DNA of 35,325 nt, taken from Chthoniobacteraceae bacterium. GTDB lineage: Bacteria > Verrucomicrobiota > Verrucomicrobiia > Chthoniobacterales > Chthoniobacteraceae. The DNA is taken from the NCBI GenBank assembly GCA_947449735.1, contig CANFTB010000045.1, forward strand, positions 1 to 35,325, written 5' to 3'. The notes under the pieces were generated by a model. That model ran no database searches. It saw nothing but the letters and a program-made list of their open reading frames with translations, and was not told the origin of the DNA. The position numbers were made by a program, and so were the translations under genes. This document shows, in pieces, positions 26,660 through 34,105 of the stretch; within the stretch, counting starts at the first letter, position 1, and the number at the start of each line of letters is the position of its first letter.

Positions 26660-26690
26660 AACGCCCCGGATTTTCATCCGGGGCGTTTTT
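26660..26690. terminator. Bidirectional rho-independent terminator
   Basis: ACGCCCCGGA (26661-26670) pairs perfectly with TCCGGGGCGT (26677-26686) around a 6-base TTTTCA loop. The stem is flanked by an A run on one side and a T run on the other, so it can end transcription from both the small plus-strand gene and the minus-strand RRM gene. Confidence 0.93.
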
Positions 26691-26744
26691 GCATTCACGA
26701 ATCAGTGATTCGAAAGCCGGGGCGCTCAGTTGCCCCGCTCGGGA

Positions 26745-27077
26745 TTAGTAGCGACGTCCGCCGCCACCACCACCACCACCGCCGCCGCCGAAGTTGCGGC
26801 GTCCGCCGCCACCGCCGCCGCCGCCTTCTTCACGAGGACGGGCTTCGTTCACAGTGAGACTGCGGCCGCCCAGATCCTTGCCGCTGAACTGCGAGATGGC
26901 CGCCTGTGCTTCCGCGTCGGAGGACATCGTCACGAATGCGAAACCACGGGAATTGCCCGTGTCGCGATCGGTCACCAAAGCTGCTTCGGTGACGGTACCG
27001 GCTGCGCTAAAGAGGCTCTTCAGTTCGCTTTCGGTTGTTTTGAAGGAAAGATTTCCTACGTAGAGTTTGCTACCCAT
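26745..27077 (-). CDS. RRM RNA-binding protein with glycine-rich tail
   Basis: A 110-residue protein with one RNA recognition motif. RNP2 is LYVGNL (5-10) and RNP1 is RGFAFVTM (44-51), both with the aromatic residues that stack on RNA. After residue 83 comes a Gly-rich tail (two runs of eight or more Gly separated by RRNF and ending GRRY). Small bacterial RRM proteins of this kind are often induced by cold and act as RNA chaperones. The leader upstream (from 27078) is long and may be structured; the gene ends at the bidirectional terminator. Function in this host is inferred. Confidence 0.93.
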   Translation of the reverse strand: MGSKLYVGNLSFKTTESELKSLFSAAGTVTEAALVTDRDTGNSRGFAFVTMSSDAEAQAAISQFSGKDLGGRSLTVNEARPREEGGGGGGGGRRNFGGGGGGGGGGGRRY

Positions 27078-27417
27078 AATATTAGTACTTGTATCGCAGA
27101 ACGAGTTTATTGCCGCGGACTCCGACTATCGGATTCGAACGCCAAAGGAAGGCTCATGGCCGTGGCCACTCTGCGTACACTACTAGCTATCTATCTACAC
27201 CCAAAGGAACTCTGTCGCTTAGGGAAGCTTACCACCAAAAGGGGAATGTGCAACGTCAATATCTCGGACGTGCGCACTTTCAAAACGGCACCTCACCCCC
27301 CAGCAGAACGCCCCCCCTCGCCCCCCGTCCAAACCACACGACACGCCACTCGTGTACGGCCACTCTTGTACGCCAGATCAGAAAAGGTTTGGAAGTCTGC
27401 CCCCCAGGGAGGGCGCG

Positions 27418-27477
27418 CCCCAACTCCGCAGGGAAAGTCCAAACACTCGGAGCGTCTTTGCGGAGCTGGGGCTCCGC
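27418..27477. repeat. Overlapping alternative hairpins in the gap before the RRM gene
   Basis: Two stems share the same arm. A 13-bp stem with one mismatch joins CCCCAACTCCGCA (27418-27430) to TGCGGAGCTGGGG (27459-27471). A perfect 7-bp hairpin joins GCGGAGC (27460-27466) to GCTCCGC (27471-27477) with loop TGGG. Only one can form at a time. They lie just after the stop of the small basic gene (minus strand) and about 340 bases upstream of the RRM start. The rest of the 27078-27490 gap shows a TCCGA/TCGGA hairpin (27120-27132), a GATA-like low-complexity stretch near 27181-27199 and no gene that I can support. Confidence 0.5.
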
Positions 27478-27490
27478 TCGCCCAGAAAGC

Positions 27491-27673
27491 CTACGCTCCG
27501 GGCTCCGGCTCGGCAGACCCGGACGTCTCCGCCGAACCCTCTGTTCCAGAAGCATTTACCCCGGCCGCGTTGTCCAGCTTGCGCTGCGCCTTCTCCTTTT
27601 CCTTCTCCCTCTTTTTAGCCTGCTTTGCCAAGTCTCTCCGCCGTTTTTCCCCCTGATAATTTGGTGCTGCCAT
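27491..27673 (-). CDS. Small Lys/Arg-rich protein of unknown family
   Basis: A 60-residue protein. The first half (MAAPNYQGEKRRRDLAKQAK, then KREKEKEKAQRK) is a basic helix; the second half is Ala/Ser/Glu-rich and probably disordered, ending SAEPEPGA. Small proteins with a YQ-EKRR-LAK-KK core are widespread and uncharacterised. ATG 27673 is used; a TTG one codon earlier is also possible. The codon pattern and plausible N-terminus support it against the plus-strand frames across the same bases, which are Pro/Ser/Arg-rich shadows. Confidence 0.65.
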   Translation of the reverse strand: MAAPNYQGEKRRRDLAKQAKKREKEKEKAQRKLDNAAGVNASGTEGSAETSGSAEPEPGA

Positions 27674-27779
27674 CAACCAAAGTAGTCTCCGTTCCGAAAA
27701 TTAACAAACGGCATTGTGTCCCATGCCGAAAATAAGCCGCCGGCAACCCCTTTTCCAAAACGCCCCCATGCACTCCATC

Positions 27780-27980
27780 CTATCCGCCCGCCACAATCCG
27801 GATGATCTCCAGCACATCCCCCTCGCCCAAAACAGCCTGATCCCACTCGGTCCGGCGCAGCGCCACCCCGTTGTGCTCAACCAGGCACGCAGGCGCCGGA
27901 AGCCCGAGCTCCTCGACCAGTTCCACCACGGTCCCCGCCCGGATCCCCTCCCGCTTCTCGCCGTTGATCGAAAGAGTCAT
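27780..27980 (-). CDS. thiS: ThiS sulfur carrier protein
   Basis: A 66-residue beta-grasp protein that carries sulfur as a C-terminal thiocarboxylate for assembly of the thiamine thiazole ring. It has the MTLSINGEK start, the VVELVEELGLP helix, VEHNGVALRR, GDVLEIIRIVAGG and the essential terminal Gly-Gly. It begins 1 base after the thiH stop. It would be adenylated by ThiF or MoeB, genes for which are not in the window. Confidence 0.95.
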   Translation of the reverse strand: MTLSINGEKREGIRAGTVVELVEELGLPAPACLVEHNGVALRRTEWDQAVLGEGDVLEIIRIVAGG

Positions 27981-27981
27981 C

Positions 27982-29097
27982 TCAGCCCACCCCCATGATT
28001 GCGGGATCCCAGTCCTTCCACACCGCTTCCAGCCCCCTGCGGTTCAGGGCCCCCGCCACCTCGAGCGGCGTGCGGTCGTCGGCAATCTCAAACTGCTCGG
28101 TCGCCCCCTGCGCCGCAGCGGACGCCTCCACGGCGATCTGCCGTCCGCGCACCGTGTGGTGCAGCGCATCGCGGCCTTGTCCGGTGTAGCCTCCCGGCTC
28201 GGTGTGGCTCCCGGCACTCATCATCGTCACCCCGAGCGGCACGAGGGCGTCGCGCAAATGGGCGGGTTCGCGCGTGCTCATGACGATGCCAACCTGCGGA
28301 AAACAGATCCTGAAGGCGCACTGCAACTGTGTAAAATCACGGTCGCCAAGCGGATAAAGCGCCTCAAATTCGCCGGCACAGGGCCGGAGCCGCGGCAGAC
28401 TGACCGTCATCTGGGCTTTCCAGCAGCGCCGGAGCAAGTGTTCCAAATGGGCGGCCAGCGCCAGCGCTTCGCTCCTCCACGGGCAGAGCCCGAACAATGC
28501 GCCGATCCCGATGCGCCTGAAGCCCGCGTCATAGCCGCGTTCCGGACAGGCCAGACGCCACGCGTAATCCCGCTTCGGACCGGCGATGTGCAGCGCGGCA
28601 TAGTGCTCCGGATCGTAGGTCTCCTGGTATACCACCAGTGCCTCGGCCCCCGACCCGACCATTCCCCTGTATTGGTCGGTTTCAAGAGGAGCGACCTCCA
28701 GGGCGACGGAGGGCACGACCGCGGCGACGGCGGCGATGCACTTCTCGAGATAGCTGTTGGAGACGAATTTTGGGTGCTCCCCCGCGACCAGGAGCAGGCT
28801 GCGAAAACCCTGCTCCCTGAGGTGGCGCGCCTCAGCCACCACCTGTTCCACCTCGAGCGTGACGCGCAGGATGGCGTTCTCGCGAGAGAACCCGCAATAG
28901 GTGCAGGAGTTGATGCACTCGTTGGAAAGATAGAGCGGGGCGAACATGCGCACGGCCTTGCCAAAATTGCGGCGGGTCAGCAGGGCAGCCTCCCGGGCCA
29001 TGGCCTCGAGCCGTGCATCGTCCACGGGTTCCAGCAAGGCGGCAAACCTCCGGAGCAGGGAGGAGGCGGTTGCAGAGTCAGGGTTCCAGAAACTCAT
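27982..29097 (-). CDS. thiH: ThiH, tyrosine lyase (2-iminoacetate synthase)
   Basis: A 371-residue radical SAM enzyme. The iron-sulfur cysteines are C61, C65 and C68 in NECINSCTYCGFSREN. It splits tyrosine to dehydroglycine (2-iminoacetate) and p-cresol for thiazole synthesis. Conserved ThiH segments include LLVAGEHPKFVS and FGLCPWRSEALAL; the C-terminus has the expected LMSAGS-like region (TMMSAGSHTEPGGY). Anaerobic-type thiazole pathway. It is transcribed ahead of thiS; thiG, often in this cluster, is absent here. No TPP riboswitch is visible in the 150 bases upstream. Confidence 0.95.
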   Translation of the reverse strand: MSFWNPDSATASSLLRRFAALLEPVDDARLEAMAREAALLTRRNFGKAVRMFAPLYLSNECINSCTYCGFSRENAILRVTLEVEQVVAEARHLREQGFRSLLLVAGEHPKFVSNSYLEKCIAAVAAVVPSVALEVAPLETDQYRGMVGSGAEALVVYQETYDPEHYAALHIAGPKRDYAWRLACPERGYDAGFRRIGIGALFGLCPWRSEALALAAHLEHLLRRCWKAQMTVSLPRLRPCAGEFEALYPLGDRDFTQLQCAFRICFPQVGIVMSTREPAHLRDALVPLGVTMMSAGSHTEPGGYTGQGRDALHHTVRGRQIAVEASAAAQGATEQFEIADDRTPLEVAGALNRRGLEAVWKDWDPAIMGVG

Positions 29098-29248
29098 CGG
29101 TAGGGAGGGGACCGAGATTGCCCTAGGAAGCGGAGGATGTCCACCCGCGGGCCCAGACAGATTTTCAAAGGAGGGTCACGAAAACAGGGCGAAACCGGAG
29201 GCTGCGTCCCGATACACGTGTTAGAATGTGGAGGGAGCGCGACACGAG

Positions 29249-29692
29249 ATGAACGAGGAACAAATTCAGGCCCTGTACATGGAGACTCTGGCGGAGGAGG
29301 GCTACCGGCCGAAGATCGACGAGGACGGTGACCTTGTCTTCAAAGCCGAGGGGCGCCTGCTCGTCATCAGGCTGTATCCTGACGATACCGAGTATTTTCA
29401 ACTGGTGCTTCCGAACTTTTGGGAAATCGAATCGGAGGAGGAGCGCGCCCAAGCGCTGATCGCGGCGAACGAGGCAACCCGTACCTCGAAAGTGTGCAAA
29501 GTCTTTCTGACAAAGGACAACACGTGCGCCAGCATAGAGATGTTGCTTCCGAGCCCGGGCCTCTTCCCGAAGGTTCTCGGGCGTTCGATCTACGCCCTCC
29601 GCAACGGATTGGAGCATTTTGCAAAAAAAATGCGCGCCCTCACGCCGGAGGCAGAGGACGAACCCTCTGAATTCGGGGGGGCCGAGGATTAG
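29249..29692 (+). CDS. YbjN-like protein
   Basis: A 147-residue protein that matches the YbjN/type III chaperone-like fold in pattern: short N-terminal helix (EEQIQALYMETLAEEGY), beta strands DGDLVFKAEGRLLVIRLYPDD, helix with AANEATRTSKVCKVFL, then strand NTCASIEMLLP and a C-terminal helix. The tail is acidic (PEAEDEPSEFGGAED). Start at ATG 29249 is preferred to 29228 because GGAGGG lies upstream of it. It is monocistronic and divergent from thiH. Function of the family is a regulatory or chaperone role, not established here. Confidence 0.75.
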   Translation: MNEEQIQALYMETLAEEGYRPKIDEDGDLVFKAEGRLLVIRLYPDDTEYFQLVLPNFWEIESEEERAQALIAANEATRTSKVCKVFLTKDNTCASIEMLLPSPGLFPKVLGRSIYALRNGLEHFAKKMRALTPEAEDEPSEFGGAED

Positions 29693-29872
29693 CGGCGGCC
29701 TGTGCGGGCCGGCGGTCTGGGTTCTTGGAAGAAAACGCCCATGGGTGCACCAAAGGGGCAACCTTGGGCCGGATTCCGACGTCCTGTCGAAGTTTCTTCC
29801 AAATCGACGCAGCTTTCTTTTTGCTTTTCACTCTGTCTCAGCCTTCTTAGGAGAGCTGCCCCGACCTTTTTT

Positions 29873-31225
29873 ATGAAACCACCCCGCATCCAACCCAGTT
29901 CCCGCCTCAAGGACGTTAAATATGAAATCCGGGGCCCCCTCGCGAAGAGGGCCAGCGAACTTGAAAAAGCCGGTTACGAAATCATCAAGCTAAACATCGG
30001 CAACCCCGGCGCCTTCGGTTTCCGCGCCCCGGAAACGATGCGGCTCGCGATGATTGAAAACCTCAGGGAAGCGGACGCTTATTGCTACCAAAAGGGAATC
30101 TTCCCCGCCCGCGAAGCGGTCGTCATGCAGCAGCAGACCCGCGGCGTGGTGGACGTCACGGCGGACGACGTGTTCATGGGGAACGGCGTTTCCGAGCTGA
30201 TTTTGTTCTGCTTGTCGGCGCTGCTCGAAGCCGGGGACGAAGTTCTCATTCCGAGCCCCGACTATCCGCTCTGGACGGCAGCCACGATCCTCCATTCAGG
30301 CAAGGCCGTGCACTACCCCTGCCATCCGGAGAAGGACTTCATTCCCGACCCGGAGGAAATCCGGAGCCTCATCACGGAGCGGACCCGCGCGATCGTTGTC
30401 ATCAACCCCAACAACCCCACGGGTGCGGTGTACCCCCTCGAGACTCTCAAGGAGATTGCCCGGATCGCGGAAGAACACCGCCTGCTGGTTTTCTCGGACG
30501 AGATTTACGACCAGGTGACCTTTGATTCGGCGGAACACACGCCGATGGCGACCCTGGTGAAAAAGACGCTTTGCGCAACTTTCGGCGGGCTGTCCAAGGT
30601 CTACCGGGCTTGCGGATTCAGGGTCGGCTGGGTGAGTTTTTCAGGCGAAAAGGGCGGGGCGCGGGAATACCTCCAGGCCCTCGAGCTGTTGGCGAGCCTC
30701 CGCCTCTGCTCCAACGTTCCCGGACAATGGGCGGTGCAAACCGCTCTGGGCGGCAAGCAATCGATCGCCGACCTTACTCGCCCCGGCGGCCGTCTGTGGA
30801 AGACCCGCCAGGCCATTCTGGACGCGGTCGCCATCTCCCCCTTCCTCCTGACGCACGCTCCCATGGGGGCGATGTACGCGTTCATCGGGGTGCGCACGGA
30901 CAAGCTGCCGCATTTCAACGACCAGAAATTCGCGCTGGAACTGCTCGAACGCAAGCATGTGCTGGTGGCCCCGGGCACCAGCTTCAACGTGCCTTACCAC
31001 AATTACTTCAGGGTCACCCTTCTGCCCGACTGGGAGACCATGCGCGAGGTGTTCGTCCGCATCAACGAGCTGCTCATGGAGCAGTACCACGAATCTCCCG
31101 GCGCTCACCAGGAAGCTGTTTCGGCGGACCATTCAACCACCGGCGCGGATCATTCCCACGACCCTGCCGGCCACGAGCAGGCCAGTCCAACTGAAGAACC
31201 CCACGGCGAAAGGCAGGAAGACTGA
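29873..31225 (+). CDS. AlaA-like PLP-dependent aminotransferase with His-rich tail
   Basis: A 450-residue fold-type I aminotransferase of the alanine/aspartate group. PLP-binding residues: NPNNPTGA (179-186), D209 in SDEIYD with Y212, Lys 242 in TFGGLSKVYRACGFRVGW and the substrate Arg in NYFRVTLLPDWE. Family members are about 405 residues; here a tail of about 45 residues, rich in His, Glu and Ser (SADHSTTGADHSHDPAGHE), follows the normal end. ATG 29873 matches the family N-terminus; the frame is open about 170 bases further upstream but that part has no homologous look. Probable pyruvate-forming or alanine-forming enzyme in amino acid metabolism. Confidence 0.93.
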   Translation: MKPPRIQPSSRLKDVKYEIRGPLAKRASELEKAGYEIIKLNIGNPGAFGFRAPETMRLAMIENLREADAYCYQKGIFPAREAVVMQQQTRGVVDVTADDVFMGNGVSELILFCLSALLEAGDEVLIPSPDYPLWTAATILHSGKAVHYPCHPEKDFIPDPEEIRSLITERTRAIVVINPNNPTGAVYPLETLKEIARIAEEHRLLVFSDEIYDQVTFDSAEHTPMATLVKKTLCATFGGLSKVYRACGFRVGWVSFSGEKGGAREYLQALELLASLRLCSNVPGQWAVQTALGGKQSIADLTRPGGRLWKTRQAILDAVAISPFLLTHAPMGAMYAFIGVRTDKLPHFNDQKFALELLERKHVLVAPGTSFNVPYHNYFRVTLLPDWETMREVFVRINELLMEQYHESPGAHQEAVSADHSTTGADHSHDPAGHEQASPTEEPHGERQED

Positions 31226-31332
31226 GGCCAGGGGGGGGAGCCGGCATTGGTCCGTTTCCCCCGTCTCAGGAACCTGTTGAGCCCCCTGTGAGTGCCCGCC
31301 GGCTTTTCCCGTCCCGGGCGAGGTCGATCACT

Positions 31333-31354
31333 GCATCCGCGAAAAGCCGGATGC
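31333..31354. terminator. Weak hairpin after the aminotransferase gene
   Basis: GCATCCG (31333-31339) and CGGATGC (31348-31354) form a 7-bp stem with an 8-base loop, 108 bases after the aminotransferase stop. No T run follows, so termination is doubtful. The remaining part of 31226-31370 holds no gene that I can support. Confidence 0.3.
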
Positions 31355-31370
31355 TTGGTGCGATGTTCCC

Positions 31371-31474
31371 TGAAAACACCGCCCGAAAGAACCAGCGCCC
31401 GGCAGGGCTTCAGTATTCACCTGGAGCGTCCGCATGGCGCATGTAGGGAGTTGCGCTCCAGTGACTTGTTAGCC
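31371..31474 (-). repeat. attC of cassette 5 (terminal, one core degenerate)
   Basis: The gene-proximal core GTTAGCC (31468-31474, read GGCTAAC on the minus strand) and the inverted arms CTGGAGCG (31421-31428) and CGCTCCAG (31454-31461) are clear. GCATGTAGGGAGTT is shared with the attC of cassette 4. The outer core is only TGAAAAC (31371-31377), which keeps the GTT on the minus strand. That is expected for the last cassette, whose outer core after the crossover comes from the original attachment site. Confidence 0.7.
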
Positions 31475-31487
31475 TGCTGGACGGGCG

Positions 31488-32018
31488 TTAAATCTGAGCA
31501 ATCCGTTCTGCTACCTCAGACGGCAGGGAAGATAAAAGCTCAGGGTGGGTTTCTACCAAGCGCGTAATATCCATTAAATCCTTCTGCCTTTTACTGGGTC
31601 TTCGAGATTTGTCCCGCCAGGCAAGTAGTTTCCCCGTTAGTGTGTCCTTGAGACTGGCGACACGCATTAGAATTCCGTGAACGTCTGCAGGGAGCGAGCG
31701 TTCAGGGAATCCTGAATAAACGGCTTCTGTGCTAATCTGAACGCTGACAGAGGACGCACCGGTCAGGTTGATTGACCACTCGAATCGCTTTGATTTGAAG
31801 CCCGCTTTTTCGAGTGCAGGAACAGCTTGATCCACCTTTTCGGTTGCAATGACGACATCGACGTCGGCCGCAGCCATAGGCTCAGTTGACCAGTGGTTGA
31901 CTGCGAGTCAACTGATCATACACCAAGGAATTTCTTCTTGTTCTAGGGTTTGGACTAGACGCAGGACGTCGCCGCCGCCGCCGGCGGTCTGCCAATCGTA
32001 GAACTGTCTCTGTGTCAT
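31488..32018 (-). pseudogene. Cassette 5: nucleotidyltransferase-fold gene with one nonsense codon
   Basis: From ATG 32018 the frame reads MTQRQFYDW, then LVQTLEQEEIPWCMIS, a TGA at 31908-31910, and continues L-AVNHWSTEPMAAADVDVVIA to RIAQI at 31488, 177 codons in all. This is the pattern of small nucleotidyltransferase-like proteins of the AbiEii/MNT type, in which a G-rich turn (MI-G-LAVNHW) precedes a D-D/E motif (here ADVDVVIA). The TGA occupies the place of that conserved Gly, so a GGA-to-TGA change is the likely event. A downstream ATG (31877) leaves only 129 residues without the turn. The reading on both sides of the stop is in the same frame and convincing. Confidence 0.8.
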
Positions 32019-32094
32019 CGAATAGACGTACTCCGAAAGCAGGATCTAGGCAATATTCAGGGGAAGTCTGCCTTCACGATGGACCTTCTGCAGA

Positions 32095-32204
32095 GGCTAA
32101 CCGCCCAAGCTGAGCAACGACTGGAATGCGGCGGGCTTGCTGCTGGCGCAGCCGAGCAACAAGCATGACGCATGTAGGGAGTTAGCTCCAGCGCCTGGTT
32201 AGGC
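32095..32204 (-). repeat. attC of cassette 4
   Basis: A 110-base recombination site. Cores are GGCTAAC (32095-32101) and GTTAGGC (32198-32204), followed inward by AAGCTGAGC and GAGTTAGCTCCAGCGCC as complementary arms. On the minus strand the outer core reads GTTAGCC, which matches the gene-proximal core of cassette 5 and marks the start of that cassette. Confidence 0.88.
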
Positions 32205-32401
32205 CACGTAGGGTACACGAACACGGGATAATAAAAGAAAACGTCTGGATGCGGAGTTCTCAGCGGCTTGGATTAAGGAGTCTTTTAGGGATGCTGGAAT
32301 ACGAGATTTGTTTTAATTGAGATGACCGTTGGCTGGAGGAAAGAGGGAATGATACTTTGATATACATTACTTAAAGGCTACCCAATCACATTAAAGCATG
32401 C

Positions 32402-32794
32402 TTATTCGTATATGACCGACACGCCCATTGCTTCACGAATCTGATTGTGTTTCGTTCCTCGATATAGAGAGACTTGAAGCGTCTTTTCGTTTAAGAATTT
32501 TACGTCAGGCGCGCTTCCATTTGTGATGGCAATAACTGTCTCTCCTGATCTGTATTTCCGCTTTGCCGAATGCAGGAAAACTATATTACTTTCTTCTGCC
32601 AGCATTGCGTTACATTGAACAACGGTAGCTTTCAGTTTTCCTGACGGTGAAACGCATTGAGATAATACCGTATCTTCATATACGTCAGGGATAATTAAAT
32701 TTAATAGAAGCAGAGCGAGGATAACGAGCGTGACAGCTCCTCCAGTGAATATAGCGATGACTTTTACTATTCGTTTTTTAAAGAAAGGCTTCAT
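32402..32794 (-). CDS. Cassette 4: small membrane-anchored protein
   Basis: A 130-residue protein with one N-terminal membrane helix (VIAIFTGGAVTLVILALLLLN, about 12-32) after a basic start (MKPFFKKRIVK), and an extracytoplasmic domain of about 95 residues that is beta-rich (SPSGKLKATVVQCNAML, NIVFLHSAKRKYRSGETV, LQVSLYRGTKHNQI). It resembles small DUF5412-like cassette proteins in layout, but I would not assign a family. The coding sequence is AT-rich, unlike the chromosome. About 197 bases lie between its stop and the attC, longer than usual. Confidence 0.75.
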   Translation of the reverse strand: MKPFFKKRIVKVIAIFTGGAVTLVILALLLLNLIIPDVYEDTVLSQCVSPSGKLKATVVQCNAMLAEESNIVFLHSAKRKYRSGETVIAITNGSAPDVKFLNEKTLQVSLYRGTKHNQIREAMGVSVIYE

Positions 32795-32904
32795 TCAGAT
32801 CTTGCATTGTTCGGGAGGGCCGGTTTCTCGGAAGATTGCGGACTATGGCCTGACATAAAATTTATCAAATGAGAGAGAATGAACCGTGAGGCTGGCGGAT
32901 AAAG

Positions 32905-32994
32905 GCCTAACGACAAAGATCAAAGGCTCGCGGCCCTCGGGACAGCAATCACCCACGACGATGCCCGCGAGTCCTTTGCATCGTGTGGTTAGGC
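32905..32994 (-). repeat. attC of cassette 3
   Basis: A 90-base site with perfect outer cores GCCTAAC (32905-32911) and GTTAGGC (32988-32994). Inner arms CAAAGGCTCGCGG and CCGCGAGTCCTTTG are complementary apart from an offset base, the typical attC bulge pattern. The arm sequence differs from the other sites. The TAA of the cassette 3 gene lies within the right core. Confidence 0.9.
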
Positions 32995-33414
32995 CACCGG
33001 CTCGCGTGACTCTAGCTTTCGCTTCCATTCCGCCTCGTCCTCCTCCGTCACGCTGTAGGCGGAGTAAGTGAACCCGCACCGAAGCCGAGCGATCAAATGC
33101 AATTCCTCCAAAGAATACGCCTCGTTGCACTGTGAGGAATAGTAGCGACCGATGCTTATGTGCCAGTCCGTGGCACCGGCGTCGCGGATCCCAGCCAGAA
33201 GCGGTTCGATGATCTGTACCAAATGTTTGATTCGGTCGGCGTTCGGGACAGATGCCGGGACGACGTAGCTGGCCGAACCATAGGGAAGAGGCTCGCCGCG
33301 GTAGCGGCCAACCGTCCCAATCGCCCCGGAGTCATGTTGCTTCGTGAACCGGAATGGCACACGACTCGGCCGAAAGCCCTCACCCCACATCTCGAACGAC
33401 ACTCGATACGGCAT
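32989..33414 (-). CDS. Cassette 3: soluble protein of unknown family
   Basis: A 141-residue protein starting at MPYRVSFEMWGEGFRPSRV (33414), 9 bases inside the cassette boundary. The frame is open further upstream, but that part reads through the previous attC (RPNNALQRTAAGRH), a known artefact. The C-terminal part (DWHISIGRYYSSQCNEAY, then SLEELHLIARLRCGFTYSAY) resembles DUF4279-like and immunity-type cassette proteins; I give that as a weak lead. Its stop codon is in the attC core. No signal peptide. Confidence 0.75.
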   Translation of the reverse strand: MPYRVSFEMWGEGFRPSRVPFRFTKQHDSGAIGTVGRYRGEPLPYGSASYVVPASVPNADRIKHLVQIIEPLLAGIRDAGATDWHISIGRYYSSQCNEAYSLEELHLIARLRCGFTYSAYSVTEEDEAEWKRKLESREPVA

Positions 33415-33422
33415 CTGTAGTG

Positions 33423-33523
33423 GCCTAACGCCAGAACTGAGCGACACCTGGAATGCGGCGTGCGAGGCGCGTAAGCAGCTGACGTGACGGCCCGCAGCCG
33501 TTCGCTGCAGCGCATTGTTAGGC
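33423..33523 (-). repeat. attC of cassette 2
   Basis: A 101-base site: cores GCCTAAC (33423-33429) and GTTAGGC (33517-33523), with inner arms AACTGAGCGACACC / GTTCGCTGCAGCGC near the ends and a variable centre. It is related to the cassette 1 and 4 sites (ACTGAGCGAC, GCAGCGCATTG). Confidence 0.9.
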
Positions 33524-33799
33524 CGCATGTGTCCTCCTGCTCCAAATGGCAACTGCTACTGCGTAACCAACCGCTCCCAATGATGACCATGCAGCGACTG
33601 CGCAAAGTTTGCTGTGACGCTCGCCGAAAGGAATGGACGGATGACTCTGAGTGAAGTCTGCTCGGCCCGCCCGGTAGTCGTAGCTCGCGCCCGCATCGAG
33701 TGCGGAGTCAGCGGCCAGAAACTCGCGCGCGTAGGTCAGAGCAAACGCAGCCGGTGCGGCGAGGAGCACCGCCAAAATAATCCAGTGTGTGCTTTTCAT
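33518..33799 (-). CDS. Cassette 2: small two-helix membrane protein
   Basis: A 93-residue protein starting at ATG 33799 (MKSTHWIILAVLLAAPAAFA). It has a hydrophobic N-terminal helix, a hydrophilic middle (AREFLAADSALDAGASYDYR) and a second hydrophobic segment (LGAVGYAVAVAIWS) near the end. The frame extends upstream through the attC of cassette 1, which is discounted. The TAA stop lies in its own attC core. I do not recognise a family. Confidence 0.7.
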   Translation of the reverse strand: MKSTHWIILAVLLAAPAAFALTYAREFLAADSALDAGASYDYRAGRADFTQSHPSIPFGERHSKLCAVAAWSSLGAVGYAVAVAIWSRRTHAA

Positions 33800-33819
33800 G
33801 GCGAAGGGCGTCCGATGCG

Positions 33820-33926
33820 GCCTAACGCTGAAGCTGAGCGACCCGTGTACTGTGGCGGGGTGGCTGCTGCGAAGCGAGCAGCCAACATGCCGCAGTATAC
33901 GGGTTCGCTCCAGCGCCTTGTTAGGC
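33820..33926 (-). repeat. attC of cassette 1
   Basis: A 107-base site: cores GCCTAAC (33820-33826) and GTTAGGC (33920-33926), arms AGCTGAGCGACCCGTGTACTG and CAGTATACGGGTTCGCTCCAG (imperfect complement) and an inner GGCTGCTGCGAAGCGAGCAGCC hairpin. This is the best-formed attC of the array. Confidence 0.92.
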
Positions 33927-34105
33927 CTACAATGGCTCCACGACATAGGCTCAGCTACAGAAAGAGAAGTCGGCAAACGACGTTCCATCGAAGAAAAGCG
34001 TGATGGTGACGTGGATTGCAAGATTCTGGGGACGGTGAGTGAAAAGAAACCATTGTTGCACTTCAATGTTGAACTTAGGCCAAAAGGCGAGGACTTCACT
34101 ACTTT

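Noticed and set aside
26757..26830. CCGCC/CACCAC trinucleotide-like repeat.
   Set aside because: It is the glycine-rich coding tail of the RRM protein.
27117..27146. GGATTCGAACGCC looks like the T-arm of a tRNA.
   Set aside because: The flanking bases do not form the 5-bp T-stem or an acceptor stem on either strand.
27429..27445. GGGAAAGTCC followed by AAACAC resembles the RNase P RNA signature GAGGAAAGTCCGAACAC.
   Set aside because: No second conserved region (ACAGAAA-type) within 300 bases on that strand, and a minus-strand coding gene covers much of the space.
33415..33552. N-terminal extension of the cassette 3 gene through attC.
   Set aside because: The sequence RPNNALQRT is the translation of attC, a common artefact.
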